Origin: Bacillota bacterium | Lineage (GTDB): Bacteria; Bacillota; Clostridia; Saccharofermentanales; UBA5734 | Assembly (NCBI GenBank): GCA_029548445.1 | Contig: JAKPNJ010000316.1 | Location: 1-34,255, forward strand | Direction of reading: 5' to 3' | Length of the DNA stretch: 34,255 bases | In this document: one piece after another, positions 1 through 7,539 of the stretch | Layout: every line of letters starts with the position of its first letter | Position numbering within the stretch: the stretch's first letter is position 1 | Program-made: the position numbers and the translations under genes | Notes under the pieces: model-generated | What the model saw: the letters and a program-made list of their open reading frames with translations, nothing else | Database searches by the model: none | What the model was told of the DNA's origin: nothing

Positions 1-1291
1 CGGTGTTGGCCGCCGCCAGGGTCTGCTGGAACTGGCCCATGGCGTATTCCCGGGTCTCGGTGATGCCGGAGCCGGGCAGGATGTCATGGAAGTGGTTGAA
101 CAGGATCCGCTCCCAGGCGTCGGCGTAGGCCTTCGCAGGATAGGAGACGCCGGCATCCGTCGCGGCGGCGGAGAAGGCCTCGGCCTCGTTCATCCTGGCT
201 TCGGCAATCCGGTTCCCGGCCTTGATCCGGGTCTGGGTGGTATAGCAGCCGGTGAAGATGAAGTTCAGTTCATGGTCGACCACGGGCAGCCGGTCGGCGA
301 TGCGGTCGACGGCCCGGAAGAACTCCGCGTAGGTGCCGAATTGCAGGGTCGGGAAGACCGGCCAGGCGTTCATGTCGATCAGCCGCTCCAGGTCCCGCCG
401 GGTCGGACCGCCCCCATGGTCCCCGACACCGTACACCTTCAGGGCCGTGTCGAGGCCGTGTTCGGCGCAGAAGGCCGGCACGGGGGCGGCAATCGTCGCG
501 TCGATGGTGGCGTTGTACCAGTAGGGATCCCGGTACACCACGACCTGGCGGCCGGACGGCGACTGCCAGCGATAGAGGACATGGCCGTCGTATCCCCGGT
601 TATGATAATAGTGGCGGACGCCGCCCCGGGCCAGGATCTCCGGGACATTGGCGCTGTGGCCGAAGGTGTCCGGCTCGTAGTCCAGGTCCAGGGAGTCGGG
701 GTCCAGCCCGAACAGGTCCTGGAAATAGCGTTTCGTGTAGAGGATATGGCGGGCGAGGCTTTCGCCGGAGGGCATGTTCTTGTCGGTCTCGACCCAGGTG
801 GAGGCGGTCACTTCCCAGCGTCCCTCCCGGACCCGGCGGGCGATCTCCTGCAGGAGCGCGGGATCCTGCTCCTCGACGATCCGGTAGACCGAGGCCTGGG
901 ACTGGGCGTACGTAAAGTCCGGATACTCCTCCATGAGGCGGAGGATCGTCCGGAAGGTATCCAGGGTCACGGCCACGGTCTCCGGGTATCCCCACAGCCA
1001 GTTCATGTCGATGTGGGCATGGCTCACGCAGACGATCCGCAGGGCCTTGGCGTCCGGACCCGCTACGGCCAGGGCCGACTCCACGGCCTGGCAGACCGGC
1101 TTCGTGACAGCGCCCTCGTCCCGGACCGCCGCATCCAGGAGCGCCGCAGCCGCCTCGACGACACCGTCGTATCGCCTCTCCCGGACGGCCGACAGCCGGT
1201 CGGCGAAGTCCAGCTGGGCCAGGGCCCGGTCGGCCCAATACCCCGAGACGTGCTTCCTGAGATCCGCAATTCGTGCCTGCATCGTGTCCAT
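1..1291 (-). CDS. Alpha-mannosidase, glycoside hydrolase family 38 (C-terminus runs off the left edge)
   Basis: Own translation of the minus strand from ATG at 1291: MDTMQARIADLRKHVSGYWADRALAQLDF...RIVCVSHAHIDMNWLWGYPETVAVTLDTFRTILRLMEEYPDFTYAQSQASVYRIVEEQDP. HAHIDMNWLW..ET and the FxQSQ-like segment are GH38 hallmarks. SD GGAAGGAG upstream. Missing from the ORF track because it is open at the edge. Confidence 0.9.
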   Translation of the reverse strand, partial: MDTMQARIADLRKHVSGYWADRALAQLDFADRLSAVRERRYDGVVEAAAALLDAAVRDEGAVTKPVCQAVESALAVAGPDAKALRIVCVSHAHIDMNWLWGYPETVAVTLDTFRTILRLMEEYPDFTYAQSQASVYRIVEEQDPALLQEIARRVREGRWEVTASTWVETDKNMPSGESLARHILYTKRYFQDLFGLDPDSLDLDYEPDTFGHSANVPEILARGGVRHYYHNRGYDGHVLYRWQSPSGRQVVVYRDPYWYNATIDATIAAPVPAFCAEHGLDTALKVYGVGDHGGGPTRRDLERLIDMNAWPVFPTLQFGTYAEFFRAVDRIADRLPVVDHELNFIFTGCYTTQTRIKAGNRIAEARMNEAEAFSAAATDAGVSYPAKAYADAWERILFNHFHDILPGSGITETREYAMGQFQQTLAAANT

Positions 1292-1329
1292 GTTCGCTCC
1301 TTCCGGCACACCGTGCCAATGGGTTTCTC

Positions 1330-1350
1330 GGGGAGGGGAGGGGAGGGGGG
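1330..1350 (+). other. G-quadruplex motif GGGG-A-GGGG-A-GGGG-A-GGGGGG
   Basis: Read directly: four G-runs of at least 4 separated by single A residues, lying between the regulator stop (1355) and the mannosidase start (1291). Confidence 0.85.
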
Positions 1351-1354
1351 CGGA

Positions 1355-2476
1355 TCAGCGGCGTTCGCCGCAGGATTCCCGGGGGACCAGTTGGGTCGGG
1401 ACGGTTCGCCGATGGATGGCCATGTCATGGCCCTGGGCCTTGGCCGCAAGGATCTCCGCTGCCGCCCGGCCCAGGCTTCGGCCGTTCTGGGCCACGGAAG
1501 TCAGGGGGACGGGGGCCATGTCGCAGGCCGGATCGTTGTCGAATCCCACGAGGCCCACCTCGCCGCCTACGTCGATCCCCTCTTCCAGCAGGATCCGCAT
1601 GCACTGGAGGGCGACCATGTCGTTCATGGCGAACAGCCCCAGGGGAAAATGGGAGCGCAGGGAGAGGAGCTCGTCCCGAAGACGGTCCAGGTGGTGGCGC
1701 CAGGCGGCGTAGGGAAACCGTCGGATTTCCTCGTCCACGACCACGTGGGGAACCGCGACGAGGCCGAAATCCCGGACGGCCTGGAGATAGCCTTCCAGGC
1801 GCTCGTCCACCGAGGAAGCCGAGGTCCGGTCCGTGACGAAGCCCACGTTTCTGTACCCCCGGAGGGCCAGGTGCCGGACGGCGGCATAGGCCCCCCCGGC
1901 ATGGTCCGACATGACGGCGTCGACGGCGGGACTCGACGTCCGGGGGGCCCGGTCCAGCAGCAGGAGCGGCAGGCTGCGGCTTCGGAACAGCTCCGCCAGG
2001 CGGGCCGCATGCTCCTCGTCCAGGGGGAAGAGGGCGATGCCGGCGGGATCCAGGGCGGCCAGGCGGTCCAGGGCGGCCTGCTCCCCCTCCGGGGTCGAGC
2101 CGCTTTGGGCGAAGAGGGTGGCGAATCCGGCTTCCGCCGCCGCCTGCTCGAATCCTTCCAGGATGCCCCGGACCAGGGCGCTGCCGAGATCGGGCTGGAC
2201 CAGGCCCAGCAGGGCGGGCCCGGCCGTCCGTCCGTCCGGCGGCAGGTCCTCCCGGACAAAGGTACCGAGGCGGGGGGTTCGGCGCAGGTACCCCTCCTCC
2301 ACCAGGCCCGACAGGGCCTGCCGGACGGGGAAGCGGCTGATGCCGTAGACCCGGCAGAGTTCGGCCTCGGTGGGCAGGAGGGATCCGGGAGCCAGCCGGC
2401 CGCTGCGAATCTCGGACAGGAGGTGGCGCTTCAGCTGCAGGTGGACCGGCAGTCCGGATGTCCGGTCGATGGTCAT
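1355..2476 (-). CDS. Transcriptional regulator, N-terminal GntR winged helix plus C-terminal LacI/PBP1-type sugar-binding domain
   Basis: MTIDRTSGLPVHLQLKRHLLSEIRSGRLAPGSLLPTEAELCRVYGISRFPVRQALSGLVEEGYLRRTPRLGTFV is a typical GntR HTH. The C-terminal ...LVGFDNDPACDMAPVPLTSVAQNGRSLGRAAAEIL is LacI-like. ATG at 2476 preferred over 2494 because of the nearby SD-like GGAAAG. Confidence 0.92.
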   Translation of the reverse strand: MTIDRTSGLPVHLQLKRHLLSEIRSGRLAPGSLLPTEAELCRVYGISRFPVRQALSGLVEEGYLRRTPRLGTFVREDLPPDGRTAGPALLGLVQPDLGSALVRGILEGFEQAAAEAGFATLFAQSGSTPEGEQAALDRLAALDPAGIALFPLDEEHAARLAELFRSRSLPLLLLDRAPRTSSPAVDAVMSDHAGGAYAAVRHLALRGYRNVGFVTDRTSASSVDERLEGYLQAVRDFGLVAVPHVVVDEEIRRFPYAAWRHHLDRLRDELLSLRSHFPLGLFAMNDMVALQCMRILLEEGIDVGGEVGLVGFDNDPACDMAPVPLTSVAQNGRSLGRAAAEILAAKAQGHDMAIHRRTVPTQLVPRESCGERR

Positions 2477-2489
2477 GCGTCTTTCCAAC

Positions 2490-2547
2490 CTCATTTGTTA
2501 TGGATTTATTATGGGAATTGTACGGAGTCCAACCATTATGTAACATA
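2490..2547 (-). promoter_or_regulatory. AT-rich promoter/operator region of the regulator gene
   Basis: Only AT-rich stretch in this part of the window. Minus strand carries TTGGAC and TACAAT/TAATAA-like hexamers, plus the inverted repeat TATGT-A-ACATA at 2537-2547. Spacing is not ideal. Confidence 0.35.
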
Positions 2548-2651
2548 CGGACATCGGGCCGTCAAGGGGGTGCTGCGGCCGAAATCGGGCTGCGGGCTTT
2601 CGACAGCCGGCTGACGCCGGCCGTCGTTCGCCGGCGGTCATTCGCCAGCCG

Positions 2652-3272
2652 TCAACCGGTCCGCTCGATGCCGATAAAGATCGGGGGATCGTGGGGGGCG
2701 TTGGCCAGCTCGGACCGGATCACCGTGAACCGCCGGCAGTCGAGAAGTCGGACCGCCTCCAGGACCCGGTCCCGTTCCTCGTACCCGCTGGCACCGCCGT
2801 AATACAGGCCCATGGCGATGAGTCCGCCCGGCTCCAGCCGTTCCAGGGCGATGGACAGGGCCGCCAGGGTGGTGTCGGCCCGGGTGCCGATGGCGTGGTC
2901 TCCTCCCGGGAGCCATCCCAGGTTGAAGACCACGGCCCGGACGGAAGGAGGCAGGTATCGGTCCATATGCTCATGGCCGTCATGGACCAGGGTGCACCGG
3001 TCCAGCAGGCCGGCCTCCGCCAGGCGTTCCCGGGTATTGCGGATGGCCTGTTCCTGGATGTCGAAGGCGAAGACCCGGCCGGCCGGCCCCACCAGGCCGG
3101 CGCACAGGACGGTGTCCCGCCCGTTGCCGCAGGTGGCGTCCACCACCGTGTCCCCAGGCCGGAGCGCCCGGCGCAGGTAGTCATGGACCTGTCCCAGGGC
3201 GTTCCGAACCAGGTTCCGGTCCCGGTCGTTCCGGGGGAGTCCCTGGCCGTTCGCGGCAGCCCCGGCCGTCAT
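2652..3272 (-). CDS. mnmM: Class I SAM-dependent methyltransferase, YtqB/MnmM-like (rRNA_methylase family)
   Basis: NLVRNALGQVHDYLRRALRPGDTVVDATCGNGRDTVLCAGLVGPAGRVFAFDIQEQAIRNTRERL...VVFNLGWLPGGDH: short SAM methyltransferase with the DATxGNGxDT and NLGxLPGGDH motifs. Start overlaps the upstream HAD gene stop (ATGA, 3269-3272). Confidence 0.83.
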   Translation of the reverse strand: MTAGAAANGQGLPRNDRDRNLVRNALGQVHDYLRRALRPGDTVVDATCGNGRDTVLCAGLVGPAGRVFAFDIQEQAIRNTRERLAEAGLLDRCTLVHDGHEHMDRYLPPSVRAVVFNLGWLPGGDHAIGTRADTTLAALSIALERLEPGGLIAMGLYYGGASGYEERDRVLEAVRLLDCRRFTVIRSELANAPHDPPIFIGIERTG

Positions 3273-4051
3273 GTCACGGAAGCGGGCACGATGTCCCCGA
3301 CACCCTCCAGCACATGGTCCGGCCGATAGGGATACCGGTCGATGTCCTCCCGCCGGGTGACGCCGCTCAGGACCAGGACCGTCTCGATCTCGGACTCGAT
3401 GCCGGCGATGATGTCCGTGTCCATCCGGTCCCCGACGATGGCGGCCTCTTCGCGCCGGATGCCCAGCGTGCGCAGGGCGTGGCGCATGATCAGGGGATTG
3501 GGCTTGCCGATGAAGTAGGCGGTCTTGCCCGTGGCCATCTCGATGGGGGAAATGAGGGCCCGGGTCGCCGGCACAATGCCCGTTTCCGACGGACCCGTCA
3601 CATCCGGGTTGGTGCCCACCAGCCGGGCACCCCGCAGGACCAGCCGGACGGCCCGCTCGATTTTCTCGTAGCTGTAGGCCCGGGTTTCGCCCACCACGAC
3701 ATAATCCGGATTCACGTCGTTCATGGAAAATCCCGCATCGTAGAGCGCCTTCACCAGGCCGGCCTCCCCGATGACATAGGCGCTGCCGCCCGGCATCTGG
3801 GAAGAAAGGAAGGCCGCCGTAGCCAGGGCGCTGGTATAGAAATGGGATTCCGGCACATCGACCCCCATGCGGGACAGCTTCTGGGACAGCTCCCGGGGAG
3901 ACCGCTCGCTGCTGTTGGTCAGGAACAGGAACCGCTTGTCGGTCCGTTTCATCCAGGCAACGAACTCCGGCACCCCCGGCAGGATCCGGTCGCCGTGGTA
4001 GATGACGCCATCCATGTCGCAGAGGAAGGCCTTCTTGTCCAAAAGGTCCAT
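3269..4051 (-). CDS. HAD-IIA family hydrolase (NagD-like sugar phosphatase)
   Basis: MDLLDKKAFLCDMDGVIYHGDRILPGVPEFVAWMKRTDKRFLFLTNSSERSPRELSQKL...GKPNPLIMRHAL...AAIVGDRMDTDIIAGIESEIETVLVLSGVT; complete HAD motifs. Confidence 0.94.
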   Translation of the reverse strand: MDLLDKKAFLCDMDGVIYHGDRILPGVPEFVAWMKRTDKRFLFLTNSSERSPRELSQKLSRMGVDVPESHFYTSALATAAFLSSQMPGGSAYVIGEAGLVKALYDAGFSMNDVNPDYVVVGETRAYSYEKIERAVRLVLRGARLVGTNPDVTGPSETGIVPATRALISPIEMATGKTAYFIGKPNPLIMRHALRTLGIRREEAAIVGDRMDTDIIAGIESEIETVLVLSGVTRREDIDRYPYRPDHVLEGVGDIVPASVT

Positions 4052-4073
4052 GTCCCGTCCGCCCCTTCCGCCG

Positions 4074-4490
4074 TCAGATGTCCGCGATGGACCGCTCGAA
4101 GGCCCGTCCCTTGCCGACCAGGGCGTCCATCTCGTCCATGACGCGGACATAGGGATTTTTCCGATCACTGTGGGTCAGCAGGTACCCCACTTCCGGCAGT
4201 TCCTCGGCATGGGCGACGAGGAAACTCCGGACCGGGCTGCTGATGGATCCGGCCCAGACCGGTGTTCCGATAATGACCCGTTCGTAGTCGGCCAGCCTTT
4301 TCGTCAGCGGCAGGATCGGCACGATCCGCCGGGTCGAAGCCTCGAAACCGCTTCGGATGAACCCGAGGAACCCCTTCCTCGCACGACGCTCCCGGATTTC
4401 CTCCAGGTCCGCGCCCAGCTCCGTGGCCAGGGCCGCCGCCGCCGCCCGGGTCCGACCCTTCCTCGAGTAGAAGACGATGAGGGTTTTCAT
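4074..4490 (-). CDS. Flavodoxin family protein
   Basis: MKTLIVFYSRKGRTRAAAAALATELGADLEEI...RVIIGTPVWAGSISSPVRSFL: FMN-binding flavodoxin-like motifs. Confidence 0.88.
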   Translation of the reverse strand: MKTLIVFYSRKGRTRAAAAALATELGADLEEIRERRARKGFLGFIRSGFEASTRRIVPILPLTKRLADYERVIIGTPVWAGSISSPVRSFLVAHAEELPEVGYLLTHSDRKNPYVRVMDEMDALVGKGRAFERSIADI

Positions 4491-4545
4491 GTCCGCTGCC
4501 TCCCCTGCGACCGAATGGATACGATTCTCCGGACAGCCATACAGG

Positions 4546-4551
4546 TATAAT
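4546..4551 (+). promoter_or_regulatory. Candidate -10 box TATAAT inside inverted repeat ATACA-N7-TGTAT (4539-4555)
   Basis: Consensus TATAAT in the divergent intergenic region between the flavodoxin and epimerase genes; the -35 is weak. Confidence 0.45.
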
Positions 4552-4595
4552 GTATCACAAAGGCAATGGCCCCGATCGGGGAAGGAGGGAACCGC

Positions 4596-5609
4596 ATGGA
4601 TGTGTTCATGGTCGGCGGGACCGGCCTCCTGGGCGCTGCCGCCGCATCCGAACTCCTGGCCATGGGACACGGGGTCCGGTCCGTGGCCCTGCCTCCACTT
4701 CCTCCGGACACCCTCCTGCCCCGGGGCATGACTTTAACCCTTGGGAATATCCTCGACCTGTCCGACGACGACCTGCTGGGCCTCATGGCCGGTTGCGGCG
4801 GATTCGTCTTCGCCGCCGGCGTGGACGAGCGCATCGAGGGCCCCCCGCCCATCTACGACCTCTTCCATCGCCACAACATCGCGCCCCTGGGCCGGCTCCT
4901 GGCCCTGGCCAGGCAGGCGGGCATTCGGAAAGCGGCGATCCTGGGCTCGTACTTCGCCCACTTCGACCGGGCCTGGCCCGATCTGCAATTGGCCGCCACC
5001 CACCCCTACATCCGCAGCCGGGTCGACCAGGAACGGCTGGCCCTGTCCTTCGCCGATCCGGACCTGTCCGTGGCGGTCCTGGAAATTCCGTACGTCTTCG
5101 GCACCCAACCGGGCCGAAAGCCCGTCTGGACCTTCCTCGTGGAACAGGTCCGGGCCATGGGGCCCGTGACATTCTATCCCGATGGGGGAACGGCCATGAT
5201 GACGGTCCGACAGGTGGGCCAGGCGACGGCCGGCGCCCTGCTGCGGACCGAGGGCGGCCGGACCTGGCCGCTGGGGTGGGAGAACCGGACCTGGCGGGAG
5301 ATGCTTCGAAGCTTCCATCGGGCCATGGGCTGTCCGGGCCGCCCGATCCTGACAATTCCGAAGCCGGTCTACCGACTGGCCCTGGGCCGGGTCGCCCGGG
5401 AACGATCGGAACGGGGAATCGAGCCGGGCCTGGACCTTCGGGCCCTGGCGGATCTCATGGGCCGGAAGGCCTACATCGACCGGGCCCTGGGCGCTGCGCC
5501 CCTGGGCGTCACGGACGACGACCTGGAAGCCGCCATCGGGGACTCGGTCCGGCTGAGCCTCGCCTGGCTTTCCGGAAAGGCCGACCTGGTGGAGATGACG
5601 GTCGGCTGA
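4596..5609 (+). CDS. NAD-dependent epimerase/dehydratase (extended SDR) family protein
   Basis: MDVFMVGGTGLLGAAAASELLAMGHGVRSVAL N-terminal Rossmann GxxGxxG; SD GAAGGAGGG upstream; strong coding frame to 5609. Confidence 0.88.
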   Translation: MDVFMVGGTGLLGAAAASELLAMGHGVRSVALPPLPPDTLLPRGMTLTLGNILDLSDDDLLGLMAGCGGFVFAAGVDERIEGPPPIYDLFHRHNIAPLGRLLALARQAGIRKAAILGSYFAHFDRAWPDLQLAATHPYIRSRVDQERLALSFADPDLSVAVLEIPYVFGTQPGRKPVWTFLVEQVRAMGPVTFYPDGGTAMMTVRQVGQATAGALLRTEGGRTWPLGWENRTWREMLRSFHRAMGCPGRPILTIPKPVYRLALGRVARERSERGIEPGLDLRALADLMGRKAYIDRALGAAPLGVTDDDLEAAIGDSVRLSLAWLSGKADLVEMTVG

Positions 5610-5623
5610 AGGCGGGAATCCGG

Positions 5624-6814
5624 TCAGGCCCCGGATCCGCCTCCGGCGCCTCCTCCGCCCCCGGTTCCGATTTCCCTGCCGACCGGCGGATCGCACCGGT
5701 CGGGCCGGTCCCGGTCCGGGCAGTTGTCCGCCTTCCGGAACCACCCGCAGCTGCGGCAGTGGAGGCAGCAGTCGCCGGGCTGTCCCTGCCGGACCCGCCG
5801 GGCCCAGTCGGGATCGTGGAGCAGCGGCCGGCCGATGGCCGCCATGTCCGCCCATCCTTCCCGGACCAGCCAGGCCGCCCGTTCCCCGGTATGGATCCCA
5901 TTGGCGGCGATGACCGGCACGCCGGCCTCCTTCCGGATCCTTCGCGCGGCGAAGACCGGCAGGGAGAACGGTTCGTCCGAGAACCGGCCACCCGCCGCCC
6001 GGGCCCCCTGGATCGCGTCATCGGGAACCGGCGGCAGCCCGTCCGGCCCGGCGATGCCCCCCGACACATGGAGGACCTGGACTCCGGCTTCGGCATAGGC
6101 CCGGGCGATCCGGACCCCCTCGTCGAGATCGGGGTCGAGGCCGCCCATGCGGCATCCGACCAGGAAATCCGGCGAGGTGCCGGACCGGATGCCCGCCACG
6201 ATCTCCCGGAGGAGCCGGGTCCGGCCCCGGGTGTCACCGCCGTAGCCGTCCGTCCTTCTGTTGGCGATGGGGGAGGCCACCTGGTTCAGCAGGTACCCAT
6301 GGGCCCCGTGGAGTTCCACGCCGTCGAAGCCGGCGTCGAAGGCCCGGCGGGCCGCCGCGACGAACGCCTCGCCGATGGCGGCCAGTTCCTCCGCAGAAGC
6401 CGCCCGGGCCCGGCGGCGCCCGTGGCTCCAGTCCGATGGCCCGAGAACCGGTTCCTCGGGGTTTGCCGGGTCCGGTACCGAATGCCGTCCCGCATGGTGA
6501 ACCTGGAGCAGCGTCCGGGCGCCCTCGGCCCGGCAGGCCGCCGCGATCCGGGCCAGGCCGGGGATGTGGCCATCGCTCCATAGCCCCAGCTGGGGGATGT
6601 GGAGCCGGCCCTCGGGGAGGACGCAGGCCGCCTCCACGATGACGAGCCCGACGCCTCCCGCCGCCCGGGCCCGGTAATGGGCGACATGGCGATCCTCCGC
6701 GAAGCCCTCCGGTCCTCCCCATCCGAAGCAGACCATGGGCGGCAGGACGATCCGGTTCGGGAGGGTGATCCCGCCAATCCGGATGGGCGAAAAGAGGATG
6801 TCGAACGTCTGCAT
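5624..6814 (-). CDS. NADH:flavin oxidoreductase / old yellow enzyme family protein with Cys-rich, Gly-rich C-terminal tail
   Basis: MQTFDILFSPIRIGGITLPNRIVLPPMVCFGW...LLQVHHAGRHS...AARRAFDAGFDGVELHGAHGYLLNQVASPIANRRTDGYGGDTRGRTRLLREIV; ends GDCCLHCRSCGWFRKADNCPDRDRPDRC...GTGGGGGAGGGSGA. Confidence 0.94.
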   Translation of the reverse strand: MQTFDILFSPIRIGGITLPNRIVLPPMVCFGWGGPEGFAEDRHVAHYRARAAGGVGLVIVEAACVLPEGRLHIPQLGLWSDGHIPGLARIAAACRAEGARTLLQVHHAGRHSVPDPANPEEPVLGPSDWSHGRRRARAASAEELAAIGEAFVAAARRAFDAGFDGVELHGAHGYLLNQVASPIANRRTDGYGGDTRGRTRLLREIVAGIRSGTSPDFLVGCRMGGLDPDLDEGVRIARAYAEAGVQVLHVSGGIAGPDGLPPVPDDAIQGARAAGGRFSDEPFSLPVFAARRIRKEAGVPVIAANGIHTGERAAWLVREGWADMAAIGRPLLHDPDWARRVRQGQPGDCCLHCRSCGWFRKADNCPDRDRPDRCDPPVGREIGTGGGGGAGGGSGA

Positions 6815-6848
6815 GGGAGCCTCCTGTCGAAACCTTGGCAAGAGCTGA

Positions 6849-6868
6849 CAGAAAATCGTAGATTTCTG
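6849..6868. repeat. Imperfect inverted repeat CAGAAAATCGTAGATTTCTG upstream of the hydrogenase operon
   Basis: CAGAAA(A)TC - GTA - GATTTCTG with one extra A in the left arm; just upstream of the putative -35. Confidence 0.5.
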
Positions 6869-6871
6869 CTA

Positions 6872-6899
6872 AAGACAAGTTCGTATCCTATGGTACAAT
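6872..6899 (+). promoter_or_regulatory. Candidate sigma-A promoter AAGACA-N16-TACAAT for the hydrogenase operon
   Basis: Hexamers read directly; followed by a leader of about 115 bp to the ATG at 7014. Confidence 0.45.
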
Positions 6900-7013
6900 T
6901 CCTCTTAATAGCCTGCAGACAGACGATTCCGGCTGCCGACAGACCGTGCGATCCACATGCGTTTCCCCTCGTTCGCGAGGTTAGAAGGGACAATAGTCTC
7001 GGGAGGTGCCTGG

Positions 7014-7526
7014 ATGATGGAGATGTCCATGGAATTGCGGTGCGACCAGGCGGGTGCGCCGGAGAGCGAGCAGGACCGGTACGCCCTGCTGCGCCAGGTG
7101 ATCAGCCAGTACGAAGCGAAGGAAAGCAACCTGATCCAGATCCTGCACATGGGGCAGGCGATCTTCGGTTGCCTGCCGGAGGATGTCCAGCGGTTCATCG
7201 GGCAGGAAATGGACCTGCCCCTGCCCAGGGTCGCAGGGGTGGTTTCCTTCTATTCCTATTTCTCCACCCAGCCGAAGGGGCGGCATACCATCCAGGTCTG
7301 CCTGGGAACGGCCTGCTACGTCCGGGGCGGCAAGAAGGTGATGGAGGCCCTGCGGGACCATCTCGGCATCGACGTGGGGGAAACCACCGCGGACCGGCGG
7401 TTCTCCCTGGAGGTCAAGCGATGCATCGGCGCCTGCGGACTGGCACCGGCCGTGGCCATTGACGATGTCGTATACAAGCGGGTCGATCCCAACCGGCTGG
7501 CCGACATCCTCGGCCGCCACGCGTAG
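7014..7526 (+). CDS. hydC: NuoE/HydC-like [2Fe-2S] thioredoxin-fold subunit of [FeFe] hydrogenase complex
   Basis: QVISQYEAKESNLIQILHMGQAIFGCLPEDVQRFIGQEMDLPLPRVAGVVSFYSYFSTQPKGRHTIQVCLGTACYVRGGKKVMEAL...RCIGACGLAPAVAIDD: the C-x4-C ... C-x3-C [2Fe-2S] motif of NuoE. Confidence 0.93.
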   Translation: MMEMSMELRCDQAGAPESEQDRYALLRQVISQYEAKESNLIQILHMGQAIFGCLPEDVQRFIGQEMDLPLPRVAGVVSFYSYFSTQPKGRHTIQVCLGTACYVRGGKKVMEALRDHLGIDVGETTADRRFSLEVKRCIGACGLAPAVAIDDVVYKRVDPNRLADILGRHA

Positions 7527-7539
7527 GGAGGGTGGAGCC

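Noticed and set aside
86-2614. 842-aa plus-strand ORF
   Set aside because: Antisense to the GH38 mannosidase and the GntR/LacI regulator; low-complexity G/R/P/V-rich translation with no recognisable domain. A shadow ORF of GC-rich coding DNA.
2590-2660. GCCGGC-rich repeats downstream of the MnmM-like gene as a terminator or repeat element
   Set aside because: Several alternative weak foldings, no U-tract and poor direct-repeat identity.
4550-6583. 677-aa plus-strand ORF
   Set aside because: Overlaps the epimerase in another frame and is antisense to the OYE gene; no recognisable motifs.
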